This document shows, one piece after another, positions 17,733 to 26,965 of a DNA stretch of 64,000 bases (the stretch's first letter is position 1; every line of letters starts with the position of its first letter). Position numbers and translations under genes: made by a program. Below the pieces are notes generated by a model. That model ran no database searches, was not told the DNA's origin, and was given only the letters and a program-made list of their open reading frames with translations. This stretch comes from Chloroflexota bacterium (GTDB lineage: Bacteria; Chloroflexota; Anaerolineae; UBA2200; JACIWT01), in contig JACIWT010000003.1 of assembly GCA_014360825.1 (NCBI GenBank), forward strand, positions 124,001 through 188,000, in the 5' to 3' direction.

Positions 17733-17767
17733 AACCCCTTGTCCCGATGGGCAAGGGGTTTTCGTTT
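17733..17767 (+). terminator. Riboswitch expression-platform terminator
   Basis: AACCCCTTG (17733-17741) pairs with CAAGGGGTT (17752-17760), with CCC-GGG stacked inside, followed by TTCGTTT. It lies between the B12 box and the btuF RBS, so it is a likely ligand-controlled terminator. Confidence 0.82.
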
Positions 17768-17809
17768 CCGGATGCAGAGCAAACAAAGTTGATGGAGGAG
17801 AATGCAGAT

Positions 17810-18778
17810 ATGAAGAAGTTCACTTTGGCTTTCAGTCTCACCCTTGTGGTGTGTGTGCTCTTGGTGAGCGGGTGCAGCGTATTAGCAACTCGGCCGACCC
17901 CCGCGCCACTACCCACATTTACGCCGCTCTCGCTGACGCCCACGCCAATCTCCACCTTCACTGATGATGCCGGGCGTGTGGTGCAGATCGCAGGTTCCGT
18001 CGAGCGCATTGTTTCACTTTCACCAAGCAACACGGAAATCCTTTTTGCCCTGGGCCTGGGCGACCGTGTGGTGGGCGTGACGGACTTCTGCGATTATCCA
18101 CCTGAGGCAGCAAGCATCGAGAAAATCGGTGGTATAGAACCCAACCTGGAGAAGATTCTGGCTCTGGAGCCTGATCTCGTACTAGCCATCGGCGGATCAC
18201 GCCAATTAGAAACCGTAGCCAAACTGAAGGAACTCGGTCTGAAAGTGCTGGTGTTGGCGCCCACCGACCTGGAGGGTATCTACCATGATATCCAGTTGGT
18301 GGCTGACGCCTGTGGCGTGCCTGAGGCAGGAGCCGCGTTGGTTCAAGAGATGCAAACCCGCGTCCAATCGGTACTGGATACAGTCGCTTCAACGAACACG
18401 AGACCCAAAATCTTCTACGAACTAGACGCCACCGATCCCAATAGACCCTGGACCCCAGGCCCTGGCACTTGGCATGACAAATTTATCAGCATGGCGGGTG
18501 GGGTTAACATCGCTGCCAATGCGGAGGCCGCATGGGCGCAGTATTCCAGTGAGGACATCATCGCCCAAAACCCAGACGTTATCCTGCTGGGCGATGCTCT
18601 GTGGGGCATCTCACCCGAGATGGTGGCCGCCCGTCCTGGCTGGGATGCTATTACGGCGGTGAGAAATGGAGCCGTCTATCCCATAGACGATAATCTGATC
18701 AGTCGCCCTGGCCCCCGCGTGGTGCAGGGCTTGGAGACGCTGGCCAGACTCATTCATCCCGAGGTCTTTCCTCAATAG
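17810..18778 (+). CDS. btuF: Cobalamin ABC transporter substrate-binding lipoprotein
   Basis: This 322-residue lipoprotein binds corrinoid outside the membrane for the BtuCD importer. The signal peptide ends in a lipobox (LLVSGC, Cys about residue 22), followed by a short Thr/Pro linker and a BtuF/FhuD-fold domain starting FTDDAGRVVQIAGSVERIVSLSPSNTE. The fold is shared with siderophore-binding proteins; the cobalamin assignment rests on the riboswitch. ATG 17810 has GGAGGAG 10 nt upstream. A longer frame from 17747 would begin inside the terminator hairpin and is rejected. A perfect 14-bp hairpin separates it from btuC. Confidence 0.92.
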   Translation: MKKFTLAFSLTLVVCVLLVSGCSVLATRPTPAPLPTFTPLSLTPTPISTFTDDAGRVVQIAGSVERIVSLSPSNTEILFALGLGDRVVGVTDFCDYPPEAASIEKIGGIEPNLEKILALEPDLVLAIGGSRQLETVAKLKELGLKVLVLAPTDLEGIYHDIQLVADACGVPEAGAALVQEMQTRVQSVLDTVASTNTRPKIFYELDATDPNRPWTPGPGTWHDKFISMAGGVNIAANAEAAWAQYSSEDIIAQNPDVILLGDALWGISPEMVAARPGWDAITAVRNGAVYPIDDNLISRPGPRVVQGLETLARLIHPEVFPQ

Positions 18779-18789
18779 AATCTGAGGCA

Positions 18790-18826
18790 CATCCGAGCGG
18801 ACGAGAGGAGTACGTCCGCTCGGATG
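18790..18826 (+). other. Perfect 14-bp intercistronic hairpin between btuF and btuC
   Basis: The arms at 18790-18803 and 18813-18826 are exact reverse complements (CATCCGAGCGGACG) around a 9-nt loop, AGAGGAGTA. No T-run follows, so it is unlikely to be an intrinsic terminator. It may protect the btuF mRNA end or reduce expression of btuC. See the separate finding. Confidence 0.85.
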
Positions 18827-18847
18827 CAGCGCGAGGTAATAACAAAT

Positions 18848-19888
18848 ATGAACAGCATACGTGGGAAAAGATCGGTCGTTTTGATAGCTCTGGGTTTATG
18901 CCTGGTGCTTTGCATTACGTTGGCCGCTTCTCAAGGCAGCGTTACCATCAGCCCAGATACGGTGGCGGCGATCATTGCAAGTCGCGTGATGAGGCTCTCA
19001 TCAACGCCTATCTGGAAAGCCGCAGAGGAGGCTATCATCTGGGATATTCGCTTGCCCCGAGTGCTAACCGCCGTGATTGTAGGGGCAGCGCTCTCAGTGG
19101 CGGGGGTGATATTCCAGGGCTTGCTGCGCAATCCGATGGCTGATCCTTATATCATCGGGACCTCGGGCGGTGCGGCATTAGGCGCTACTATCGCTATGCT
19201 CCTGCCGGTGGGCAGGACTTGGCTCGGATTCACACCCATCCCGGTTTTCGCCTTCACTGGGGCGCTTTTGGCAGTGCTCGCCGTCTACAATATTGCCCGC
19301 GTGGGCCCAGCCACCCCTATCACCACACTCCTCCTCTCGGGCTTTGCGCTGAGTTCCATGATGGCAGCACTGATGTCCTTCCTGATGCTGCTTAGTGGAG
19401 ATGCACTGCGAAAGGTGGTGTTGTGGACGATGGGTGGGGTTAGTACCGCTGGTTGGGTACCATTGACCATTGTGATTCCGCTCGTGATGCTGGGAATGCT
19501 TATGGCCTATGGTATGGCACGAGATCTCAACGCCTTTCTCTTAGGCGAGGAGCAGGCTGCTTACCTGGGTGTGCGAGTAGAACAACGGAAATTGGCCCTG
19601 CTGATGGTAGGTTCGCTACTTACTGGGGCTGCGGTTTCGGTTAGTGGACTTGTGGGCTTCGTTGGATTGGTGGTGCCCCATGCAGCGCGTCTCATCCTCG
19701 GTCCCGATCACCGCCTGCTCCTGCCAGCATCAGCGCTCTTAGGTGGCTCATTTCTGGTGTTGGCCGATCTGATTGCTCGGATGCTCTTATCGCCAACAGA
19801 ACTGCCAGTGGGTGTTGTCACCGCAATGATGGGTGCGCCCTTCTTTATCTACCTGCTGCGCCGCAGCAAGAAGGAATATAATTTCTGA
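18848..19888 (+). CDS. btuC: Cobalamin ABC transporter permease (BtuC/FecCD family)
   Basis: This 346-residue FecCD-type permease has about ten hydrophobic segments and the family landmarks LPRVLTAVIVGAALSVAG, GLLRNPMADPYIIGTSGGA, SVSGLVGFVGLVVPH and LPVGVVTAMMGAPFFIYLLRR. It forms the dimeric membrane channel with BtuD. ATG 18848 is used because an earlier in-frame ATG at 18824 lies within the hairpin stem; GAGG at 18833-18836 is a moderate RBS. BtuD follows after 10 nt with a strong RBS. Confidence 0.93.
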   Translation: MNSIRGKRSVVLIALGLCLVLCITLAASQGSVTISPDTVAAIIASRVMRLSSTPIWKAAEEAIIWDIRLPRVLTAVIVGAALSVAGVIFQGLLRNPMADPYIIGTSGGAALGATIAMLLPVGRTWLGFTPIPVFAFTGALLAVLAVYNIARVGPATPITTLLLSGFALSSMMAALMSFLMLLSGDALRKVVLWTMGGVSTAGWVPLTIVIPLVMLGMLMAYGMARDLNAFLLGEEQAAYLGVRVEQRKLALLMVGSLLTGAAVSVSGLVGFVGLVVPHAARLILGPDHRLLLPASALLGGSFLVLADLIARMLLSPTELPVGVVTAMMGAPFFIYLLRRSKKEYNF

Positions 19889-19898
19889 GGAGGTATCC

Positions 19899-20765
19899 GT
19901 GACCATCGAAGTGCCGCGTCATCCCTTTTCGGCATTGGTGGGCCCGGCTATGCCCCTGACAAGCCAGGCGGAGTACGTGCTTTATGCTCGTGGCGTGAGT
20001 TTCTCTTACTATGATGGCGATGTGCTTTCGGATGTTACCTTGAAATTGCAGTGCGGTGAACTCGTGGGACTCATCGGGCCCAATGGCTCTGGTAAAACCA
20101 CGCTGCTGAAGTTACTGAGCGGGCTTCTCAAGCCCAAAGCCGGCGCTGTGTATTTGGGGGGACGCGATGTGCGATACATCCCCCGACGCGAGATGGCTCG
20201 TCGCATAGCCGTGGTACCGCAGGACCTAAATGTCCCCTTCGCCTTCACCGTCCACGAACTGGTGATGATGGGCCGCACCCCTTACATTCGGGCTTGGCGG
20301 GGCGAGAGCAAGCGAGACCGTGTAGTGGTCGAGCGGGTGATGGAGGCCACAGGCACGATTGAATTAGCCGAGCGTCCCTTCAATGAGTTATCTGGAGGAG
20401 AGCAACGTCGTGTGGTCATTGCCATGGCTCTGGCCCAAGAGCCGGAGATCCTGCTCCTGGACGAGCCAACAGTACACCTGGATATCAACCACCAGGTTGA
20501 GATGCTGGAACTCATCAAACGATTGAATGCAGGGGACAAAGTCACCGTGTTGGCCGCTATACACGACCTGAACCTGGCCGCCCTTTATTTCGAACGCTTG
20601 GTGCTATTGAACAGAGGTCGGCTGGTGGTGGATGGTCCGCCGGAACGAGTGTTAAACGAGTTTACCTTGCGTGGCGTCTTTGGTGCCGATGTTCGAGTGT
20701 TGGAACACCCAACCTGCCAAGGTGTGCCCCAGATCACAGTGCTGCCTCACGCACTGGAAAGATAG
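19899..20765 (+). CDS. btuD: Cobalamin ABC transporter ATP-binding protein
   Basis: This 288-residue ABC ATPase has Walker A GPNGSGKTT, a Q-loop in VVPQDLNVPFAF, signature LSGGEQRRV, Walker B ILLLDEPTVHLD and the H-loop AAIHDLNLAALY, typical of the FecE/BtuD group. It energises BtuC. GTG 19899 has GAGGAGG 5 nt upstream, the latter starting inside the btuC stop codon. The family also contains heme and siderophore importers, so specificity is taken from the upstream riboswitch. Confidence 0.93.
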   Translation: MTIEVPRHPFSALVGPAMPLTSQAEYVLYARGVSFSYYDGDVLSDVTLKLQCGELVGLIGPNGSGKTTLLKLLSGLLKPKAGAVYLGGRDVRYIPRREMARRIAVVPQDLNVPFAFTVHELVMMGRTPYIRAWRGESKRDRVVVERVMEATGTIELAERPFNELSGGEQRRVVIAMALAQEPEILLLDEPTVHLDINHQVEMLELIKRLNAGDKVTVLAAIHDLNLAALYFERLVLLNRGRLVVDGPPERVLNEFTLRGVFGADVRVLEHPTCQGVPQITVLPHALER

Positions 20766-20807
20766 CGAGTGACGCTTTCACAGAGGCCCTCCTGTGGGGG
20801 AAAACAA

Positions 20808-20843
20808 GAGAGGGGACTGGCTCCTGCGAGCCAGTCCCCTTCT
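20808..20843 (-). terminator. Terminator hairpin between convergent btuD and the 1647-residue surface protein gene
   Basis: GGGGACTGGCT (20812-20822) pairs with AGCCAGTCCCC (20829-20839), an 11-bp perfect stem with a 6-nt loop. Flanking GAGA/TCTC adds pairs. Reading the minus strand, the stem is followed by CTCTTGTTTT, so it serves best as the terminator of the leftward gene, and perhaps of btuD as well. Confidence 0.75.
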
Positions 20844-20857
20844 CTCGTGGGATGACG

Positions 20858-23800
20858 TTAACGGGTGTTGTTTTTCATGATAAGTGGCATGTACACCTTC
20901 AGCGCTGCCTGGAAAGTCACATAGGTGAAATTGCCACGGCCGTTCTCTGCACGGGCCCAAACCACGGCTATGTGTGGGACGACGTCGGCCCGCAAGTGTG
21001 CGATGGCAATGCCGCTTGTGGTAGTGCTGGTATAGGCGGTCGTGCCACTCTCGACCCACGTTCCGAAGTTCGTGGTGAATCCGATTCGCGTGCCGTTCTC
21101 GACGGTGTTACCCTTTTCATCTTGTACCAAGGCCGAGACCGTAGACACTGCCAGGCCGTCAGCAGGGATGTTCGGTGGATAAGCGGCCACGTCCACATAG
21201 TACGGCGGTCCGGGGATGAAATAGGCGGAGGCCGTACCGATCACGCTGTTCACAGTGGCCGTCAGGTGCACTGTCCCAGCGATGTCGCCCGAGCGCAGTG
21301 TGGCCGTGGCTACTCCTCCAGTCGTGGTTGCATCATAGAAACGGCTGCCGGTGAGGAAGAGCCCCTTATCGGTCTGGAACTGCACGGCAGTCCCATCGTC
21401 CACGGGGTTACCTGCACAGTCTTGCACTCGCGCGTTCACCGTCATGTCGTGTCCGAGGATGGGCACCGAATCTGGAGTTGTGGTTATTGTCACACTAAAG
21501 GGCACGCCGGCAATGATGTCCAGGTTTGCCGGTCCGATTTGGCCACCGGATTGCACCACTACCTGCTCCGTCTCTGGGATGTGGGGTAGGATCTCGTTGC
21601 GAGAGCGGACAGTCGTCGTTACCATACCGTTAATCGTGCCCATCTGCGTGGGCGAGAACGAGACCAAATTCTTGTTGGCGGAGAAGGTTGCTAGCGTGCC
21701 ATTTTTTACCCGGTTCAACCATTTGTCCACAATCACGGCAGAGAGGGTCGCGGTGCCCCCACAGTTGCGGATGGTGGTGGGTAGGACAGTGGAATCAATA
21801 TAGGCTGGCGGGCCGGGATCAACCGTTATTGTGACCACTTTCGTTGCCGGACCGCACGTGATAGTGATGGGAGCCAAGCCCGGCTGGACATCACTGCGGT
21901 AGGTGGCCAATGCTACTCCTCCCGCTGAAGTGGTTGTAGTGTAGATATTTGTGCCACTTTCTAAGAATGCCCCGCCTAAGCCACTCGTCCGATAGGTTAC
22001 GGTAAGGCCAGCCGGCAAGCGGTTATTGCCGCAATCTTCAACAATAGCCTGGATAGAGGCATAAGAATTCAGCCCGGTGTCGCGGACGGTGATAGTGGGC
22101 GCGTCTATGTACGTGTTGATGTGATGCGGCGGACCCTGTACCAGTGCTACGGTTGCGCTGCCGCTGGCCGCTGAGTCTGCCGCATAGACGACGACGCGCA
22201 AGAAGCCTGCGCCGAGAACACCGCCAGTGGTCAGGGTAGAAGTGGCTACCCCGCCCACGGTGGGCACGATAGACGGGTCGAAGGAACCCTGACCGCCCAT
22301 CTCGACGTTGAAGAAGATGTTGGTTCCATCAGGCACCGGGGAGCCGAACCGATCTGTGGCCGTTACGGTGACTACGCGCTGAGCACCACACAAGGGCACT
22401 GGCGAAGGCCCGGCCACGGCTACCGAGACGGTGTATGCCATCCCGGCCCGGAATGTTACCGTGGTGTCACCCATACGCCCGTTCTCCGTCGTGGCCGTGA
22501 TGATTGCCGTGCCTGGGGCCTCACCCGAGGTCAGGGCAACAATCGCATTGCCATCCATTGTCGTCGCGCTGATTGTCGTAGTGGGCGGCGGAAAGCCACC
22601 GAGCGTTGTGGTGAAGGTAACCAGCAAGCCGTCCATCACGTTATTGCGGTAGATGTCCGTTACATGTGCCCGGATGGTAGATCTCTCTCCGCCTACGGAG
22701 ATGACCTCTGGCGCTGCAGTAACTGTCACAGTGTAGGCCTCGAGTGGTAGGAATTTCACCTGCACGTCATCCACTACCCCCGCGGCGGCGATACCCCAGA
22801 CCGTGGCCGTGCCCGCCACATCTCCCGAACGCAGTGTGACAACCGCCTGCCCATCGGTCGTGGTTGCTGATGTGGTGGGATTAGTTGGGAGCCCGCCCAA
22901 TGTGGTATTGAAGTTTACTGGCGTGCCGTTGGCTACTGCATTCCCCCAGGCATCCCTGACGGTAGCCGTGATCAGGCAGTCCTGGTTGTGCACCAGTACG
23001 CCCGTGTACTGCGAAGTCAGTGTGATGGCTGCGGGCAAGCCAGGGATGACGGTGAGCGTTACACCCATTTGATTATTACCACCTACTGGGTCGTTAGTGC
23101 GTGAGCCAATACTCGCCGTGTTCGTCAGCCCCCAACTCAGGGGCCAGGGCACACTGGGATCCACCCGAGTAGTCAATGTGATCCAGCCCCGGGCACTGGG
23201 ATTTACCGTGCCCACATTCCAGACATGGTCCTGAGGAGACGCAGGTGTTGGGTATCCCACATTCGGGGTGGACGTGGAGGTCACAAAGAGCAACCCGGTG
23301 ATGGGCAATGTATCCGTCACCCGCACCCCTGTCGCTGCGGCTGGGCCAAGATTATGGTACTCCACAGTGAAGGTCACCAGTCCATTGGGCCGAACAGCAG
23401 TAGTTGGCGACAGCAGGGTCTTGGTGATTGCCGTATCGGCTCCTTGGAAAGTAATGGCCGCCGTACCGGTGACCACACCTGGCAAAGTGGTCAAGGCAGT
23501 GATGATGCGGCCGTTGGGGGCAGTAGCCCAGACTTCACCTGTACCCGGCGTGGAGGCTGCAGTCAGGAGCGTGGTGGCACGACCACCGCTGGTGGTCGTG
23601 CCGGAGCGGAATGCATCGATAAAGATCCAGCCACTTGTGCATTGCACCGTCACGGTATAGCGGCCAGAGGCGAGTGTGTTAGTGAGCACTCGCTCGACCT
23701 TGTACTCGATGGGGCCACTGGTGTTCATGTCTATAGTTGCAATGGGAGAAGGGCTCGTGTTCAGGTAGACGCTGGCTGTGCCACCCGCCACACTCTTGAG

Positions 23801-25801
23801 GTAGATCACCGAAAACGCTGTACCAGTAAACGACCAGGTAGCCGTATCCCCGACGTTGTTGGTAGCAGCATATTGGCCACCGCTAGCGCTACCATCTGGT
23901 ACAAGCGCCCACCCAGGACCGGCCAAGGTAACGCCGGGGTCGTTCTCTTCTGCATAGCCGAAGATCGTGGACCCCATTGTGCTCGTGAAGCCCACGAATG
24001 TACCATCAGGCACCAGTTGTCCTGCCCCGTCCCAAACGGTAGCGCGTAGCGTAGACAGGCTTGTGCCGTCGGCGGGGAGAGTGCTGGGATCGGCCGTCAA
24101 TTGGAGGGTGGCTGGCACACAGAGGGCCGGCTCGTAGGTCACCAGACCCAGGGCTGCTGAGTCATAATTATGCCGGATTTCATCTTCGATGTCACGCAGG
24201 TTGCAAACTCCCCAGTCGTTAATCGTGGCAGTGATATCACGGCTGTAGTTCTGCAAATACAAGGCCCGCTGGCTGCCCTGGAAGCCACGGAACCGGTTGG
24301 CCGCTGTAACACTGCCGCCAAGGATGGTAGTATGCGCACCCGTTGCAGTGGCAGGCGCCCGATACATGCGTATGCCGGTCGGTGTACCCGTCGTGGCGGC
24401 GATGAAGGTGTTGCTATACATCTTCGTGTTCTGCACGATGTTCGGAGTCACCTGGGTCATGCTGATGCCTATAGTAGCCCGATTGAAGGTGTTGTCCTCC
24501 AACGTCAAATCATAGGCCCAGTCGTAGATTAAAATGCCGGCCTCATTTCCCACCGCGCCGTTGGAACCATTGATGACGTTGTTCCGCACAACGGTCCCGG
24601 TGATGGGGTTGTCCAGGCGAATATGCGAATCATGATTTTTCAGGGAGCCGCTGGCGTACCCCAATGTATTGTTAGCGATTACAACCGGCCCGGGCACGAC
24701 GGCCGGTGGGGAAGGGTTCTCGATGTAGATGCCTACCAATTCATTTCCCGTAATCACGTTGCCAGCGCTCACGCCAATCTGGCCACTGGCTTCCTTGATG
24801 TGGATTCCATGCTGATTGAAACCGTGGATCTTGCAGTTATCAATCTTGAAACCTGTTATGTTTGGCCATGTCGAGCCGTCGAAGTTTGCGATACCGACAT
24901 CAGGGCCGGGGACAGCCCATGGATTGGCCTGTATGGTCATATTAGAGAGGGTGACATTGTTTGCTCCAATGCCGACGGCATAGCCTCCATTGACCTGTAT
25001 CACCGTCAGGTCTGGTCCGGCTCCGGTAAGAGTGATAGACTTTGTGACAGTGATGTACTCGCGGTAAGGTAGGAATGGCTCATTAGGGCCAATGTGTACC
25101 GTCCCGCCTTCCGCGACAGCCTTTAGACCGTCGGTGATGGCCGAAAATGCAGTTACACCCCATAGGTGACCGTCGTTGCCTAAGTCCGAGGCATAATTGT
25201 CATCCACCCATACTTCCAAGGGTGCGAACCATACGGCGTCGGCCACCACATTGGGAACAGGCGCGGGCTGTGCTGGTCCATCGTTGAGTTCGACGTATTG
25301 ACTAGCCGGTACACCACGATCGAAATAGTAAATTCCCAATAGTACCCAGCCCGAGTTGCCGCCGGGAGCAGGCACGAGGTTGCCGAGGTAGTCCAGTTTC
25401 TGATTCACGTACACTGTCTTCGTGCCGTATTTGTGGCGGATGGTATAGCGGGCCCGATCTGTCTGCGCGTCCTGGTTGGCCCAATAGTGCACGTATACCT
25501 TATACCAGCCCGCATCGAGGTCTGGCTTCCATTTCACGGTGTGGCCTGTGCCATCCTGAGGGGTGTAAATGCAAGCCCCTCCATAGCCTCCGCCAGGGAA
25601 ATGGCTCCAGCCAGTCGGGGCGGGAGGGAAGGGGCCAGGTGGTTCGAACCCGGGGCCACCGTCGTCAATCAGGTAGCCGGTGGAGGACGGAGCCAGCACA
25701 GAGGCCCGCTGAGCAGTGACTATATAAGCCGATCCTAAGAGAACCACCGTGGTGACAGAGGCGAGGATAAAGAGCCTGACAAATCTTGCCCGGAGAATCA
25801 T
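20858..25801 (-). CDS. Modular secreted surface protein: golvesin-like domain, beta-helix, nested Big_1, DUF11, seven Big_1 repeats
   Basis: A 1647-residue secreted protein. Approximate order: signal peptide (FVRLFILASVTTVVLLGSAY, 10-29); golvesin/Xly-like domain (38-190, WYKVYVHYWANQ); right-handed beta-helix (198-560, starting WVDDNYASD, with ITGNELVGIYIEN-like coils); a Big_1 domain beginning LTADPSTLPADG (565) into which a jelly-roll of about 115 residues is inserted (617-733, ending IDAFRSG); a DUF11 domain (790-905, VEYHNLGPAAATGVRVTDTLP); seven Big_1 repeats of about 100 residues (918-1640); and the tail VYMPLIMKNNTR. It is a smaller relative of the 3888-residue protein encoded at 28.8-40.4 kb. 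A role in cell-surface adhesion, sheath or matrix is inference. ATG 25801 has GGGGG 8 nt upstream; the frame extends 14 codons further without RBS. Confidence 0.85.
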   Translation of the reverse strand: MILRARFVRLFILASVTTVVLLGSAYIVTAQRASVLAPSSTGYLIDDGGPGFEPPGPFPPAPTGWSHFPGGGYGGACIYTPQDGTGHTVKWKPDLDAGWYKVYVHYWANQDAQTDRARYTIRHKYGTKTVYVNQKLDYLGNLVPAPGGNSGWVLLGIYYFDRGVPASQYVELNDGPAQPAPVPNVVADAVWFAPLEVWVDDNYASDLGNDGHLWGVTAFSAITDGLKAVAEGGTVHIGPNEPFLPYREYITVTKSITLTGAGPDLTVIQVNGGYAVGIGANNVTLSNMTIQANPWAVPGPDVGIANFDGSTWPNITGFKIDNCKIHGFNQHGIHIKEASGQIGVSAGNVITGNELVGIYIENPSPPAVVPGPVVIANNTLGYASGSLKNHDSHIRLDNPITGTVVRNNVINGSNGAVGNEAGILIYDWAYDLTLEDNTFNRATIGISMTQVTPNIVQNTKMYSNTFIAATTGTPTGIRMYRAPATATGAHTTILGGSVTAANRFRGFQGSQRALYLQNYSRDITATINDWGVCNLRDIEDEIRHNYDSAALGLVTYEPALCVPATLQLTADPSTLPADGTSLSTLRATVWDGAGQLVPDGTFVGFTSTMGSTIFGYAEENDPGVTLAGPGWALVPDGSASGGQYAATNNVGDTATWSFTGTAFSVIYLKSVAGGTASVYLNTSPSPIATIDMNTSGPIEYKVERVLTNTLASGRYTVTVQCTSGWIFIDAFRSGTTTSGGRATTLLTAASTPGTGEVWATAPNGRIITALTTLPGVVTGTAAITFQGADTAITKTLLSPTTAVRPNGLVTFTVEYHNLGPAAATGVRVTDTLPITGLLFVTSTSTPNVGYPTPASPQDHVWNVGTVNPSARGWITLTTRVDPSVPWPLSWGLTNTASIGSRTNDPVGGNNQMGVTLTVIPGLPAAITLTSQYTGVLVHNQDCLITATVRDAWGNAVANGTPVNFNTTLGGLPTNPTTSATTTDGQAVVTLRSGDVAGTATVWGIAAAGVVDDVQVKFLPLEAYTVTVTAAPEVISVGGERSTIRAHVTDIYRNNVMDGLLVTFTTTLGGFPPPTTTISATTMDGNAIVALTSGEAPGTAIITATTENGRMGDTTVTFRAGMAYTVSVAVAGPSPVPLCGAQRVVTVTATDRFGSPVPDGTNIFFNVEMGGQGSFDPSIVPTVGGVATSTLTTGGVLGAGFLRVVVYAADSAASGSATVALVQGPPHHINTYIDAPTITVRDTGLNSYASIQAIVEDCGNNRLPAGLTVTYRTSGLGGAFLESGTNIYTTTTSAGGVALATYRSDVQPGLAPITITCGPATKVVTITVDPGPPAYIDSTVLPTTIRNCGGTATLSAVIVDKWLNRVKNGTLATFSANKNLVSFSPTQMGTINGMVTTTVRSRNEILPHIPETEQVVVQSGGQIGPANLDIIAGVPFSVTITTTPDSVPILGHDMTVNARVQDCAGNPVDDGTAVQFQTDKGLFLTGSRFYDATTTGGVATATLRSGDIAGTVHLTATVNSVIGTASAYFIPGPPYYVDVAAYPPNIPADGLAVSTVSALVQDEKGNTVENGTRIGFTTNFGTWVESGTTAYTSTTTSGIAIAHLRADVVPHIAVVWARAENGRGNFTYVTFQAALKVYMPLIMKNNTR

Positions 25802-26096
25802 ATCATGCCCCCTTGTTGGTGTGTGTGACCAAATGTCCGGCACGCAGAAAAAACATTAGAAAGGCAAGGTTCGCTGCCTATTCTACCACATTAGACGATT
25901 GGCTTGGCGAAAAGATACGGGCTTGCTCTAAAGCGCGAAACGCAGCATCGAAAACATTATAGCGTGTAACAATTCGTGGTGTCAAACTCTGTGGGTTCTC
26001 TAATGTTGGGCTCGTCCACCAAGCGGTCTGGATAAAAACATGGTCGAGGATAGCCTTTTTAGTGAGAGGCACAACTTGCCCCTATCTTCGCACCCC
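25802..26096. other. Intergenic stretch without a supported gene
   Basis: The gap lies upstream of the leftward surface-protein gene. A 64-codon minus-strand frame (25878-26072) has no recognisable domain, RBS or homology that I can name, and I do not call it. TAGAAT on the minus strand near 25884-25879 could be a -10 box, but no matching -35 is seen. Confidence 0.3.
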
Positions 26097-26288
26097 TCAA
26101 CCACTTGTAGGCACGCAGGAATCAGCCGTCTTTCTTCCTGTTCCCCCAGTAACACCAAAGAGGCTAATGACTTTCACTACCTTGCGGCTGCCGCAGACGG
26201 GGCAGACTAGATCGGGTTTGGTGCTGGAACGCACCAGAACCTCGAATTTCTCGTTACAATCTTCACACAAGTATTCATAGATGGGCAT
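26097..26288 (-). CDS. FmdB-family zinc-ribbon regulatory protein
   Basis: This 63-residue protein starts MPIYEYLCEDCNEKFE and has a second knuckle VCPVCGSRKVVK, the CxxC-CxxC zinc ribbon of the FmdB/CxxC_CxxC_SSSS family. The C-terminal tail is Gly/Ser/Thr-rich (GVTGGTGRKTADS). The family was named for a putative regulator of formamidase/amide utilisation, but its function is generally unknown. ATG 26288 begins the conserved motif and has GGGAG upstream; 12 extra in-frame codons are ignored. It may belong to the leftward group with the NTPase, 137 bp upstream. Confidence 0.88.
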   Translation of the reverse strand: MPIYEYLCEDCNEKFEVLVRSSTKPDLVCPVCGSRKVVKVISLFGVTGGTGRKTADSCVPTSG

Positions 26289-26425
26289 CGTTTTCCACTC
26301 CCATGAAGGTTTGACTGCGCCCACGCTTATCAGAGTGCAGCACCGATTGCATGTACCCCACCAGGGTATATGATACTCTGACCCAGATTTTTGTCAAAAT
26401 GCCGGATCACTTGTCTGCGCTAAGG

Positions 26426-26965
26426 CTATGGCAAGAACATCCTCTGGACAATAGTCTGGGGCAGGGTATTTCGGTTGTTCACGGTGGCTTTGAAGCAGGT
26501 GAAGTTCACTTCTGGTAACCGTGTCTGCAAGTGGTCCAATAGAGTCTCGCGAACGACGATCAGGGTGCGGGAGAAGATTCCGGCCCGCAGAATGGGGAAA
26601 ACCACAAGGAATCCTTGGCTGCTTTCTAGTTCCAACCGGCCCACCTCATCCACAATCAACAGATCACATCGCGAGTCTACGGCGCGTTCCACCCTTGCTT
26701 GTCCCCACGCTAGCGCTCGCGGGTCAAAACTGTACATCCCCACCCGTGGACCACCTAAGTCCACATCGGTGCGGGCTAAGCAATACTGTTCGCCAGTGGC
26801 CACATCTACAATGGCCAAACCCAGCCGAGTTCCGTCTTTGGCCACTATGGGCGGCGTCAAGATGCCTCGCACTGTGTAGCCGCGTTCTCTCACCAGGGCG
26901 ATGACTTTCTGGCAGATGGTGGTCTTGCCGATATGGATGGGCCCGGTGAGCACGGCATTTATCAT
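26426..26965 (-). CDS. THEP1-like nucleoside-triphosphatase (NTPase_1 family)
   Basis: This 179-residue P-loop NTPase has Walker A GPIHIGKTT at its N-terminus, the family stretch GILTPPIVAKDGTRLG, and Walker B CDLLIVDEVGRLEL. These match the THEP1/cancer-related NTPase group, which hydrolyses NTPs slowly and has no settled biological role. ATG 26965 overlaps the stop of the DUF123 gene (ATGA), with GGGAGGAG 10 nt upstream, so the genes are translationally coupled. A longer reading of 39 codons has no support. Confidence 0.88.
   Translation of the reverse strand: MINAVLTGPIHIGKTTICQKVIALVRERGYTVRGILTPPIVAKDGTRLGLAIVDVATGEQYCLARTDVDLGGPRVGMYSFDPRALAWGQARVERAVDSRCDLLIVDEVGRLELESSQGFLVVFPILRAGIFSRTLIVVRETLLDHLQTRLPEVNFTCFKATVNNRNTLPQTIVQRMFLP

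Noticed and set aside
17747-17809. N-terminal extension of BtuF
   Set aside because: The extension would start inside the riboswitch terminator stem. The lipobox signal peptide begins at ATG 17810, which has a strong RBS.
18790-18826. Intrinsic terminator between btuF and btuC
   Set aside because: The stem is perfect but no T-run follows, and btuC and btuD continue the operon.
25878-26072. A 64-codon minus-strand frame upstream of the surface-protein gene
   Set aside because: No RBS, promoter or recognisable family; length is within chance range for this composition.
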